A stretch of DNA of 9,357 nt. Origin: Myxococcales bacterium (GTDB lineage: Bacteria > Myxococcota > Polyangia > Fen-1088). Location of the stretch: NCBI GenBank assembly GCA_003153875.1, contig PMBY01000338.1, positions 1 to 9,357 on the forward strand, read 5' to 3'. A program made the position numbers and the translations under genes. Under the pieces are notes generated by a model. It was not told the origin of the DNA and searched no databases. It saw nothing but the letters and a program-made list of their open reading frames with translations. Below, piece after piece: positions 1 through 6,462 of this stretch (position 1 is the stretch's first letter; each line of letters opens with the position of its first letter).

Positions 1-2048
1 TACTTGAGGATGTTGGCGAAGACCTTGCGACCTTCCAGAATTCCGTCTTCCAGCACCAGCAGGCTCTTTTCCAAGAGCACGAGGTCGGCCGATTCCTTGG
101 CGATGTCGACCGCGGAATCCACCGAGATTCCCACGTCGGCGGTGCGCAGCGCCGGCGCATCGTTGATGCCGTCGCCGAGAAAGCCCACCACGTGCTTCTT
201 GCTTTGCAGCGCGGCGATGATGCGTTGCTTGTGGGTGGGGGCCAGCCGCGCGAACAGGGTGGTCTCCTCCACCACCGCCGCCAACTCCGTGTCGCTCATG
301 GCCTCGATCTGCGAGCCCAGCAGGACGTGTTCGGTGGGGATGCCGACCTCGTGGCAGATCTTCTTGCTCACCAACTCATTGTCGCCGGTGAGCACCTTGA
401 CCGCGACGCCGTGCTGGCCCAGGGCCACCACCGCGGGCGCCGTGGTGTCTTTGGGGGGATCGAAGAAGGCCACATAGCCGCGCAGGACCAGTTCGCATTC
501 GTCGGCCTTGGAGTAGGCGGGCTTGCGATCCAGGTCGCGGTAGGCAACCGCCAGCACACGAAAGCCGTCGCTGGACAAACGCCGGTACTCTTCCTTCAGA
601 TCCTCGATGAGCACCCGCTCCATGGGCATAATCTCGCCCTGGTATTCGAAGTGCGTGCAGCGCTTGAACAGCTCCTCGGGCGCGCCCTTGCAGATGAGAC
701 GCGGCTGCCCCGTCGGCGTTTGCACCACGACTGACATCAGCCGGCGGGCGAAGTCGAAGGGGATTTCGTCGAGTTTTCGATGCTCAGGGACGTGAAACTG
801 ATCGTGAATCTCTTCCTTGTGCGCCAGCACCGCGCGATCCATGACGTTGCGCAAACCCGTCTGAAAGTGGCTGTTGAGGTAGGCCAGCATCAGGACCTCG
901 TCGTCCTCTTCCAGTTCCACGTCGCAGTGCCGTTCCAGCACCACCCGGTCCATGGTCAGCGTGCCAGTCTTATCGGTGCACAACACGTCCATGGCGCCCA
1001 GGTTCTGGATGGAGTTAAGCCGCTTGACGATGACCTTCTTCCTCGACATGGCCAGCGCGCCCTTGGAAAGGCACACCGTCACGATCATGGGCAGCATCTC
1101 AGGCGTCATGCCCACGGCCACGGCCATGGCGAAGAAGAAAGCCTCGTGCCAGTTGTGCTTGGTCAGCCCGTTGATGACAAACACCAGGGGCACCATCACC
1201 AACATGAATCGGATCATGACCCAGGTGAATTGGGCCACGCCCTTGTCGAAGCTGGTCTGGACCCGCTGGCCCACGATGGCCTTGGCGATTCCACCCAAGT
1301 AGGTGCGCCCGCCGGTGCCCACCACCACGCCGGTCGCGGTGCCGGTCTCCACGCTGGTGCCCAGAAAGCAGATGTTCTTCCATTCCAGCGGCGAAGAAGG
1401 CGCGACCGCCTCGCGCGCGTCGAATTTTTCGACCGGCAGGGATTCTCCGGTGAGGCTGGCCTGGATGATGAACAGATCCTTGCTGGAGAGCAGGCGAAGG
1501 TCAGCCGGGATCATGTCCCCGGCCGACAAGCGCACGATGTCGCCCGGCACCAGCTCGGAAAGCGGCACTTCGCGGGCCAGGCCGCCGCGGACCACAGTGG
1601 CGGTGACCCGGATCATGGCCTTGAGCTTGGCCGCCGCCGTGCCCGCCTTGGCCTCCTGGACGAAACGCAGCGCCACGCCCAAGACCACCATCATGACCAT
1701 CACCACGGCAGCCCGCAGGTCGCCGGTCAGCGCCGACACCACCGCCAACAGCGACAAGAGGATGACCAAGGGGTTGAGCAGCGCCTTCACCAACAGATCG
1801 CGGTAGGTATTCCCTTCCTCCTGCGCCACGGCGTTGAGCCCGACCTGCTCAAGTCGCATCTCGGCTTCCTCCTGAGAAAGCCCGCTGGACGACGAGCCCA
1901 GATCGGCGACCAGCTTGTCCCCTTCACAAGTCGCCGCACTGGCCAGCTGCTGCGCCAGACCGCTGGCCACCGCGTTCCGTCCAGGCAAGCCCAGCCGCTT
2001 GGGCAATATGGACGGCAAGATGGACGGAAGGAAGAAAAGCTTTCGCAT
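1..2048 (-). CDS. mgtA: Magnesium-translocating P-type ATPase MgtA (3' end truncated by window edge)
   Basis: This is a P3B-type ATPase of the inner membrane that imports Mg2+ at the cost of ATP. The frame is open from ATG at 2048 to the left edge, giving 682 residues of a family usually near 900. TM segments 5-10 (about 200 residues) are therefore outside the window. In order, the visible landmarks are a basic N-terminal stretch like that of enteric MgtA, TM1-2 around residues 85-130, the actuator motif TGES at 200-203, and MTPEMLP of TM4 at 314-320. The phosphorylation motif DKTGTLT follows with Asp359, then TGDN at 554-557 and GDGIND at 625-630. The stretch from the TM3-4 region through DKTGTLT closely resembles E. 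coli MgtA, which separates it from Ca2+ and heavy-metal P-type pumps. No clear Shine-Dalgarno precedes the ATG, so the exact start is less certain than the identity. It diverges from the CDF gene, and a promoter-like pair lies about 70-100 bases upstream. Confidence 0.95.
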   Translation of the reverse strand, partial: MRKLFFLPSILPSILPKRLGLPGRNAVASGLAQQLASAATCEGDKLVADLGSSSSGLSQEEAEMRLEQVGLNAVAQEEGNTYRDLLVKALLNPLVILLSLLAVVSALTGDLRAAVVMVMMVVLGVALRFVQEAKAGTAAAKLKAMIRVTATVVRGGLAREVPLSELVPGDIVRLSAGDMIPADLRLLSSKDLFIIQASLTGESLPVEKFDAREAVAPSSPLEWKNICFLGTSVETGTATGVVVGTGGRTYLGGIAKAIVGQRVQTSFDKGVAQFTWVMIRFMLVMVPLVFVINGLTKHNWHEAFFFAMAVAVGMTPEMLPMIVTVCLSKGALAMSRKKVIVKRLNSIQNLGAMDVLCTDKTGTLTMDRVVLERHCDVELEEDDEVLMLAYLNSHFQTGLRNVMDRAVLAHKEEIHDQFHVPEHRKLDEIPFDFARRLMSVVVQTPTGQPRLICKGAPEELFKRCTHFEYQGEIMPMERVLIEDLKEEYRRLSSDGFRVLAVAYRDLDRKPAYSKADECELVLRGYVAFFDPPKDTTAPAVVALGQHGVAVKVLTGDNELVSKKICHEVGIPTEHVLLGSQIEAMSDTELAAVVEETTLFARLAPTHKQRIIAALQSKKHVVGFLGDGINDAPALRTADVGISVDSAVDIAKESADLVLLEKSLLVLEDGILEGRKVFANILK

Positions 2049-2068
2049 AGTAGGCGCTATTTTGTCAC

Positions 2069-2097
2069 GACGGGCGGGTCGCCCCGGATTCCCCGTC
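2069..2097 (-). promoter_or_regulatory. GNRA-capped hairpin in the mgtA 5' leader
   Basis: On the minus strand, GACGGG (2097-2092) can pair with CCCGTC (2074-2069). Inside it, CGGG and CCCG close a GCGA tetraloop (2086-2075), leaving a one-sided 5-base bulge at 2091-2087. The structure ends about 20 bases before the mgtA ATG and lies within the predicted leader. The central GACGG could instead pair with CCGTC at 2113-2109, close to the predicted transcript start. A structured leader in front of mgtA recalls the Mg2+-responsive mgtA leaders of enterics, but the sequence and length here differ and a sensing role is only inferred. Confidence 0.3.
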
Positions 2098-2118
2098 GGC
2101 CGTGCGGAGACGGTCCTC

Positions 2119-2145
2119 AGTATAGCCTTGCTGCGCGGCTGGCAA
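2119..2145 (-). promoter_or_regulatory. Candidate sigma70-type promoter for mgtA
   Basis: Read on the minus strand, TTGCCA (2145-2140) is followed after 15 bases by TATACT (2124-2119), a near-consensus -10 box. Initiation would fall near 2112 and give a leader of about 63 nt before the mgtA ATG at 2048. The spacer is shorter than the usual 16-18 bases, so the -35 box is the weaker part. An alternative -35, TCTTGC, lies two bases further out with 17-base spacing. This is pattern recognition only. Confidence 0.4.
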
Positions 2146-2167
2146 GAGCTTTGAGCGTCGAAACCAC

Positions 2168-2179
2168 GATCTCGAGATC
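2168..2179. promoter_or_regulatory. 12-bp perfect palindrome, possible operator
   Basis: GATCTCGAGATC is a perfect inverted repeat between the divergent mgtA and CDF genes. It lies just upstream of the candidate mgtA -35 box and 111 bases before the preferred CDF start. A dimeric regulator serving both metal transporters could bind here, but no regulator gene is in the window and a single 12-bp palindrome is weak evidence. If the CDF began at the upstream ATG (2183), the palindrome would overlap its ribosome binding region. Confidence 0.25.
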
Positions 2180-2290
2180 CTGATGAGTGCGGTGTGGTTG
2201 ACGGGGGCGGTGGCGGTGACGGTGACAGATACGGTGGCGTGTCCTGCGCTAGCCGGGCTACACTTGTTCGCTTCCACGTTGGCGGAAACC

Positions 2291-3736
2291 ATGCACGGCC
2301 ATCACCATCATCTGCACGGGGGCGCGCACGGGCACGCTCTGGGGGACGGCGAAAAGCGGTCGGTGGCGCTCTACTCGGTGCTGGCTGCGCTGGTTCTGAC
2401 TGGGACCAAGGTCGTGGTGGGCCTGTGGACCGGCAGCTTGGGTATCGTGGCCGAGGCCATGCACTCGGGCCTGGACCTGGCGGCAGCCTTGGTCACGCTG
2501 TGGGCGGTGCGGGTTTCTGGCCGCCCGGCCGACGCCGAACATGCTTACGGACACGGCAAAATCGAGAACCTGTCGGCCCTGTTTGAGACCCTGCTGCTTC
2601 TCGGCACCTGCGCCTGGATCATCCGCGAGGCGGTAGAGCGCCTCTTCTTCCGCGCCCCTGCTCACGTCCACGCCAACCTGTGGGCGTTTCTGGTCGTCAT
2701 CGTTTCGATCTTCATCGACTACTCGCGCTCGCGCAGTCTCATGCGCGTGGCCAAGAAATATGAGAGCCAAGCCCTGGAAGCAGACGCCCTGCACTTCTCC
2801 ACGGACATCTGGTCGTCGCTGGTCGTGCTGCTCGGATTGTTGGGCGTGCTGGCGGCGCACGAGCTTGAAATACCGTGGCTGGTCCAGGCCGATGCGGTGG
2901 CCGCGCTGGGTGTGGCCGGCGTGGTGGTGTGGGTCAGCCTGCAACTGGGACGCAAGTCGATTGACGACTTGCTGGATTCCGTCCCCCCTGAGCTGGGCCA
3001 GCGCATTGCGGACGCGGCCAAGGTCGCCGACGTGCGCGAGGTCAAGCATGTGCGGGTGCGCCGCAGCGGGCCCGGACTCTTCGTGGACCTGGCTTTGGTC
3101 CTCGATCCGGGCGAGTCGCTGGAGCGTAGTCACGAGATCGCCGATCGGGCCGAGGCCGCTATCAAGGCGCAGTTTCCCCGTGCCGACGTTGTGGTGCACA
3201 CGGAGCCTGGGCCGATTTCCAACGACGATCTGGCGGCAATGGCGCGTCGGCGGGCCGAGCGCCACGGATCGACCGCGCACGACATCCGCGTGTTCGAGGA
3301 GGACGGTCGCTGGACCATGGAATTGCACCTGGAGATGGCGGAGAGCTTGCCTCTGGGTGAGGCGCACCGTCGGGCTTCGGAATTGGAAAACGACCTTCAG
3401 ACGACGGTTCCCGGCCTGGCCAAGGTCATCACCCACATCGAGCCCAGCGGGGAATGGTCCGCGGCTCGCAACGCCGACCCGGCTGAAGTCGAACGCATCC
3501 GCGCCACCCTGCTGCGCTTCCCGGAGTTGGTTCAGCTTGGATTCCAGGCGCACGACCTAAGCGTCCGGCGCACCGGGCACGAACTGGCGATTTCGTTTCA
3601 TTGTACCCTGGGGGCCGCGACGTCCATCAAGGACGCCCATGCCTTCACCGAGCGCATCGAACAGTACCTGCGCGCGCAAATCCCCAACTTAGGACGTGTG
3701 ACGGTCCACACCGAACCGCCCGGGGAACATAGTTAG
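2291..3736 (+). CDS. Cation diffusion facilitator (CDF) family metal transporter with three C-terminal modules
   Basis: This is an inner-membrane proton-coupled exporter of divalent metal ions such as Zn2+, Fe2+ or Mn2+; the substrate cannot be fixed from sequence. With the start at 2291 it has 481 residues, against roughly 300 for a simple CDF. It opens with a His-rich tail (MHGHHHH and more His to residue 15). Six TM segments span about residues 25-220. The metal-site HxxxD motifs are HSGLD in TM2 (58-62) and HFSTD in TM5 (168-172), and the conserved HAYGHGKIENLSALFE lies at 84-99. After the membrane part come three related cytoplasmic modules ending in VVVHTEP (300-306), VITHIEP (379-385) and VTVHTEP (470-476), in the style of ZT-dimerisation domains. 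An in-frame ATG at 2183 would add 36 residues. I prefer 2291 because the His-rich tail is a typical CDF beginning and GGCGGA sits just upstream, though only 4 bases from the ATG. The gene diverges from mgtA. Confidence 0.92.
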   Translation: MHGHHHHLHGGAHGHALGDGEKRSVALYSVLAALVLTGTKVVVGLWTGSLGIVAEAMHSGLDLAAALVTLWAVRVSGRPADAEHAYGHGKIENLSALFETLLLLGTCAWIIREAVERLFFRAPAHVHANLWAFLVVIVSIFIDYSRSRSLMRVAKKYESQALEADALHFSTDIWSSLVVLLGLLGVLAAHELEIPWLVQADAVAALGVAGVVVWVSLQLGRKSIDDLLDSVPPELGQRIADAAKVADVREVKHVRVRRSGPGLFVDLALVLDPGESLERSHEIADRAEAAIKAQFPRADVVVHTEPGPISNDDLAAMARRRAERHGSTAHDIRVFEEDGRWTMELHLEMAESLPLGEAHRRASELENDLQTTVPGLAKVITHIEPSGEWSAARNADPAEVERIRATLLRFPELVQLGFQAHDLSVRRTGHELAISFHCTLGAATSIKDAHAFTERIEQYLRAQIPNLGRVTVHTEPPGEHS

Positions 3737-3741
3737 CTAAC
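3732..3741. other. Palindrome GTTAGCTAAC carrying the stop codons of both convergent genes
   Basis: The perfect 10-bp palindrome gives TAG on the plus strand (3734-3736, end of the CDF gene) and TAG on the minus strand (3739-3737, end of the HAD gene). The two genes therefore meet with no base between them. No intrinsic terminator fits between the coding regions, so each transcript must run into the antisense of its neighbour or be ended by another mechanism. Confidence 0.9.
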
Positions 3742-4438
3742 CTCCGAACAGGACAGCGTCGGCGCGGGGGTCGGCTAGGGTAGCACAGGCGAGCGCGGGC
3801 GCGTGGGCTTCCAGCTCGGCCACCGAGTGCATGCCGGTGGCCACCGCGACGCACTCGGCGCCGATGGCCTCGGCCGCGGCGATGTCCTTGGGCGTATCAC
3901 CCACGACGACCACGCGGCAGGCCCGAAGCGGTTTGCCGAGTTGGGCCGCGCCCCGCCGCGCGCCGGACGCCAGGATTTCCGGCCGATCAATTGAATCGTC
4001 GCCAAAACCGCCGAAGGCGAAGCGATGGTAGATGCCCGCGTGGCCCAACTTGATGCGGGCGCCTTCGCGCAGATTCCCGGTCCCCAAGCCCAGGGCCACC
4101 TCGGGGCGCGCCTCGGCCAGGTCGAGCGCGCGCATGATGCCGTCATGAACACGAATGCCGCCGGACGGGGCGGCCGAAGCCTCTTCATCCAGAACCCGCA
4201 AATAGAAGGCGAGCGTGGCATCCATCTCGGCCTGCAGTTCAGTCTCAGCAGCGAAACGCTTGCCCAGGGCCAGCAGACCGTCGCGCACAATCGCCTTGTC
4301 CGTCATGCCCGCGAATGAGAACGACACGACATCGGCGCGACCGTGGCGGCGCTCGAACGCCTTCTCGATGGCTCGACGTCCGACCCCGTCGGTGGTGACC
4401 AGGGTTCCGTCGACGTCGAACAGCAATATCGTGGGCAT
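3737..4438 (-). CDS. HAD-superfamily hydrolase, phosphoglycolate phosphatase-like
   Basis: This is a soluble cytoplasmic phosphatase of the haloacid dehalogenase superfamily, 233 residues from ATG 4438. All four HAD motifs are present. Motif I is DVDGT with nucleophile Asp8 and acid/base Asp10. Motif II is Thr120 in GLGTGN, motif III is Lys130, and motif IV is GDTPKD (180-185) with Asp181 and Asp185 for Mg2+ binding. A helical cap of subfamily I type lies between motifs I and II (about residues 17-95). This resembles Gph/PGP-like enzymes, but such enzymes often act on other small phosphate esters, so I do not name a substrate. The frame is open upstream to 4510, but ATG 4438 places motif I directly after the start as in the family. 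The Shine-Dalgarno is weak, and a nearby GTG start (4441 or 4447) is possible. It lies downstream of the OmpA-like gene on the same strand, across 136 bases with two hairpins. Confidence 0.88.
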   Translation of the reverse strand: MPTILLFDVDGTLVTTDGVGRRAIEKAFERRHGRADVVSFSFAGMTDKAIVRDGLLALGKRFAAETELQAEMDATLAFYLRVLDEEASAAPSGGIRVHDGIMRALDLAEARPEVALGLGTGNLREGARIKLGHAGIYHRFAFGGFGDDSIDRPEILASGARRGAAQLGKPLRACRVVVVGDTPKDIAAAEAIGAECVAVATGMHSVAELEAHAPALACATLADPRADAVLFGG

Positions 4439-4512
4439 CACAGACACTACCGTGACGCCCACGGAAACCAATTGCAAGGGCGGCGGCGATCCTGAAACCG
4501 GACAGACCACCC

Positions 4513-4559
4513 CACGCGGTCAGCCGGCCGCGTGAGGTGCCCGGGGGCTGTCAAGCCCC
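4513..4559 (-). terminator. Two GC-rich hairpins downstream of the OmpA-like gene
   Basis: Transcription leaving the OmpA-like gene first meets GGGGCT-TGAC-AGCCCC (4559-4544), a perfect 6-bp stem with a 4-base loop starting 15 bases after the stop codon. It then meets CACGCGG and CCGCGTG (4534-4513), a 7-bp stem with an 8-base loop. Neither is followed by a T-run, so this is not a textbook intrinsic terminator. The hairpins could slow polymerase, protect the mRNA 3' end, or uncouple the operon from the HAD gene. Confidence 0.35.
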
Positions 4560-4574
4560 GCCCCAGTCATCCCC

Positions 4575-5768
4575 CTACTGGTAAAGGAAGATGATCTCGA
4601 TGCGGTTGTTGCGGTTTCGGTCCTTGCCGCTGGCGATCGGCTCAGAGCCGCCCTGCCCGGTGGCCATGACCCGCTTGCTATCCACGCCACGGGACATCAG
4701 CGCGGTCTGCACCGACTGGGCCCGAGCCAAGGTGAGCGGCAGAAGGGCGCTCGATCCTCCACGCGGGTCGGCGAAGCCGATGATCTGCACGGGGTAGTTC
4801 TGGTATTCCTTCTTCTTCATAAGCGTCGCAACCGGATCGAGCAGGGCATCCCGACCCGGGGTGATCACACTCTGCTTCTTGGTGAAGAGCTGCTCCGCCG
4901 GGATCATGAGCACGATTCGTTGCAGAGCGCCGCGCGCGTCACGACGAACCACCACGCCTGCGATGGCGCTGGCTTCCCTGGTCAGCGTATCAGCGCGCGC
5001 TCGGTTCTCGTCCGCCTTGGACTTATCCGCGTAGATCGGCTGCGCGATCGCCACGGCCTCCTCGGCCTTCTTCTTGGCAATGTCCGCACTCGTCTGCGCG
5101 CCCCGGAAGTTCCCCTGCTGCTGCTCCGCCTGCGCCCGGTGCAAGGTGTCGGAAGCGGCTGTGTATTCGGCCTTGGCATAGGTGGCCGCCTGCACGGTAT
5201 CGGCGGTCTTCAGGGCCAGCTCGGCTGCGCCAAGTTTGTCGGCCGTCTCGGCCTTGTCAGCCGCTAGCTTCCGGTCGGCTTCCATCTGAGCAGCCAACTC
5301 CTTGCGCTCCTGCTCCGCCTGGGCGGTCTCGGCCACCAGCGCCGCCGACTTCTCGTTCAACTTCTTGAGCAGGGCGACCTTCTCGTTCATGTCGGCCAGA
5401 TCCTTGCTGACCTTGTCCTGCTGTTCGTTGACCGCGTCGAGATCATCATCGGCCTTGGCGATGCGAGCCTTGGCCGTGTCCTGGTCGACCAACGCGATGG
5501 CATGCTTCAACGTGGCCTGCCCCATAAGGGCGTCATTGCTCGACTTGTCCAGATCGCTGCTCTGCCACTCCTCCCGTGCCTTCTTGTACCGCTCGTCGGC
5601 ACTCTTGACCAACGCCGGGGCTCGTTTGGCAGCCAATCCTGCTGACGGGCTCGCCCTCAGAACCTCCAGGGCCTCCAGCTCGCTCGGCTTGGGCTTGAGG
5701 GCACAAGATGGCAGGGCCAGAAAAAGACTCGCCGCCAGCGGCAAGATCGATAGTCCTCGTGTAATCAT
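4575..5768 (-). CDS. Coiled-coil lipoprotein with C-terminal OmpA-like peptidoglycan-binding domain
   Basis: The protein is 397 residues and probably anchored in the outer membrane. A signal peptide ends in LPSC with Cys22. Pro at -2 is unusual for a lipobox, so lipidation is likely rather than certain. Residues 30-260 are Ala/Lys/Glu/Asp-rich helix, with probable coiled coil at about 95-180. Two Ala-rich segments with Tyr (about 50-95 and 195-245) look like DUF4398-type repeats. The OmpA-like domain occupies about 271-397. Its GFADPRG (331-337) stands for the usual GHTDxxG and keeps Asp334, and RNNRIEI near the end keeps Arg389; these two residues normally grip the peptide of peptidoglycan. 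I chose ATG 5768 over the upstream in-frame ATG at 5798 because AGGGAG (5781-5776) lies 7 bases before it and a signal peptide follows directly. It is the second gene of an operon, 26 bases after the small coiled-coil gene. A structural role linking outer membrane and cell wall is inferred. Confidence 0.88.
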   Translation of the reverse strand: MITRGLSILPLAASLFLALPSCALKPKPSELEALEVLRASPSAGLAAKRAPALVKSADERYKKAREEWQSSDLDKSSNDALMGQATLKHAIALVDQDTAKARIAKADDDLDAVNEQQDKVSKDLADMNEKVALLKKLNEKSAALVAETAQAEQERKELAAQMEADRKLAADKAETADKLGAAELALKTADTVQAATYAKAEYTAASDTLHRAQAEQQQGNFRGAQTSADIAKKKAEEAVAIAQPIYADKSKADENRARADTLTREASAIAGVVVRRDARGALQRIVLMIPAEQLFTKKQSVITPGRDALLDPVATLMKKKEYQNYPVQIIGFADPRGGSSALLPLTLARAQSVQTALMSRGVDSKRVMATGQGGSEPIASGKDRNRNNRIEIIFLYQ

Positions 5769-5775
5769 GACAAAA

Positions 5776-5781
5776 CTCCCT
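5776..5781 (-). promoter_or_regulatory. Ribosome binding site deciding the OmpA-like gene start
   Basis: AGGGAG on the minus strand ends 7 bases before ATG 5768, a strong Shine-Dalgarno at good spacing. The alternative ATG at 5798 overlaps the stop codon of the upstream gene and has no comparable site, so translation from 5768 is preferred. Confidence 0.7.
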
Positions 5782-5794
5782 GTGTGCGGATTGC

Positions 5795-6214
5795 TCACGA
5801 CTTGGCCTCCAGACGGATTTTCTGGACCTTGGCATTTTCCAGTTGCTTCTTGGTGCGTTCCAGTGTGGCCCGCGCGCGCGCCACCTCGGCTTCCTTCTGG
5901 TCGGCCTGCGCCGCCAGTTTGGACGCTGTGATCTTCTCGCGAATCATGTCGGCTTGAGCCCGACAGCGATCCGTGACCGTATGGACGTCGTCGTATTTAT
6001 CCTGCGAACGCAAGGACCAGGCTTGATCCAGCCACATGCGCAGAACAGTCAGGTCTGTGCCTGCGGTCTTCCGCTCATCCAGGCGCTCAAGGTCATTCGC
6101 CGTCTGCCGGCTGTCTTCGATGATGCGCTGCAGATCATCCGCCTCCCCGGCCCGAGCAAGCGCCGGAATGGACAGACTGGTCAACAACACGAAACAGGTC
6201 GCGTATCTATGCAT
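5795..6214 (-). CDS. Small exported coiled-coil protein of unknown function
   Basis: The protein has 139 residues and I do not recognise a named family. A signal peptide (Met-His-Arg, then a hydrophobic core) ends in ALARA, with likely cleavage before Gly-Glu near residue 23, so the mature protein should be periplasmic. The rest is charged and helical: residues 25-80 carry the single Cys and the Trp residues, and residues 85-139 are an Ala/Lys/Glu/Gln-rich coiled coil. Composition and helix style resemble the DUF4398-like part of the next gene, suggesting that the two pack together or share ancestry. The frame is open upstream to 6592, but that part is antisense to the tRNA and the lipoprotein gene. 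ATG 6214 has GAGG 6 bases upstream and a signal peptide directly after it. It is the first gene of a two-gene operon with a promoter-like sequence just upstream. Confidence 0.82.
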   Translation of the reverse strand: MHRYATCFVLLTSLSIPALARAGEADDLQRIIEDSRQTANDLERLDERKTAGTDLTVLRMWLDQAWSLRSQDKYDDVHTVTDRCRAQADMIREKITASKLAAQADQKEAEVARARATLERTKKQLENAKVQKIRLEAKS

Positions 6215-6220
6215 ATGTTG

Positions 6221-6226
6221 CCTCAC
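6221..6226 (-). promoter_or_regulatory. Ribosome binding site deciding the small coiled-coil gene start
   Basis: GTGAGG on the minus strand ends 6 bases before ATG 6214. It supports this start over the long upstream extension of the reading frame, which runs through the antisense of tRNA-His. Confidence 0.6.
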
Positions 6227-6244
6227 CGGGTTGAAGAGGGCCCT

Positions 6245-6273
6245 ATGTTCGGAGTAGAGGCTCACCTCGTCAA
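6245..6273 (-). promoter_or_regulatory. Candidate promoter for the coiled-coil/OmpA operon
   Basis: On the minus strand TTGACG (6273-6268) and GAACAT (6250-6245) are separated by 17 bases. The -35 box is near-consensus; the -10 box matches only at the most important second and last positions. The predicted start near 6238 would leave a leader of about 24 nt before ATG 6214. Confidence 0.4.
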
Positions 6274-6305
6274 CTGCAAAAGATCGTCCTAGCGCGCCTC
6301 CCTGC

Positions 6306-6335
6306 TTGACGACCAGGCCGATCGCGCGGCATATG
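6306..6335 (+). promoter_or_regulatory. Candidate promoter for tRNA-His
   Basis: TTGACG (6306-6311) is followed after 17 bases by GCATAT (6329-6334), or after 18 by CATATG (6330-6335). The -35 is good and the -10 is poor. A start near 6341 would give a short precursor leader of about 20 nt containing the hairpin just before the tRNA. It lies back to back with the candidate promoter of the coiled-coil operon. Confidence 0.4.
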
Positions 6336-6342
6336 TTCGATT

Positions 6343-6356
6343 CCCCGCAAACGGGG
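6343..6356 (+). other. Hairpin in the 5' leader of pre-tRNA-His
   Basis: CCCCG-CAAA-CGGGG is a perfect 5-bp stem with a 4-base loop ending 4 bases before the G-1 nucleotide of the tRNA. It would be part of the precursor leader removed by RNase P. Confidence 0.5.
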
Positions 6357-6360
6357 TTCC

Positions 6361-6433
6361 GGTGGACGTAGCTCAATGGTAGAGCATCGGACTGTGGCTC
6401 CGACGGCTGGGGGTTCGATACCCCTCGTCCACC
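6361..6433 (+). tRNA. tRNA-His (anticodon GTG)
   Basis: A complete cloverleaf folds by eye. The acceptor stem is GTGGACG/CGTCCAC (6362-6368 with 6426-6432). The D stem is GCTC/GAGC with loop AATGGTA. The anticodon stem is TCGGA/TCCGA, with loop CTGTGGC and anticodon GTG at 6394-6396. The variable loop is 5 bases, and the T stem GGGGG/CCCCT has loop TTCGATA and one G-U pair. The extra G at 6361 (G-1) faces C at 6433 (C73), the pair recognised by histidyl-tRNA synthetase, which confirms the identity independently of the anticodon. CCA is not encoded after C73, so it must be added after transcription. A Cys-rich lipoprotein gene starts 29 bases downstream. Confidence 0.97.
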
Positions 6434-6462
6434 CCCGATTTTTCTCACGACCTGAGACACGT

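Noticed and set aside
780..2183. Long plus-strand open frame (467 codons, His-rich)
   Set aside because: It lies antisense to mgtA, which shows every P-type ATPase motif. The His-rich composition is a by-product of reading GC-rich DNA in the opposite strand.
2191..2240. GGCGGTG/GGTGACGGTGAC direct-repeat appearance
   Set aside because: The units are short and irregular and are explained by GC-rich low complexity; no regular period was seen.
2183..2290. Upstream ATG giving the CDF a 36-residue N-terminal extension
   Set aside because: The extra Val/Thr/Ala-rich residues match nothing typical of a CDF, and its weak GAG ribosome site overlaps the palindrome. It is kept as an alternative start, not excluded.
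2258..3553. Long minus-strand open frame (431 codons)
   Set aside because: It is antisense to the CDF gene, with no recognisable domain, signal or ribosome binding site. The CDF frame has clear motifs.
6376..6462. Upstream extension of the PKD lipoprotein by 29 codons
   Set aside because: It would begin inside the tRNA and bury the signal peptide; ATG 6463 begins directly with a lipoprotein signal sequence.
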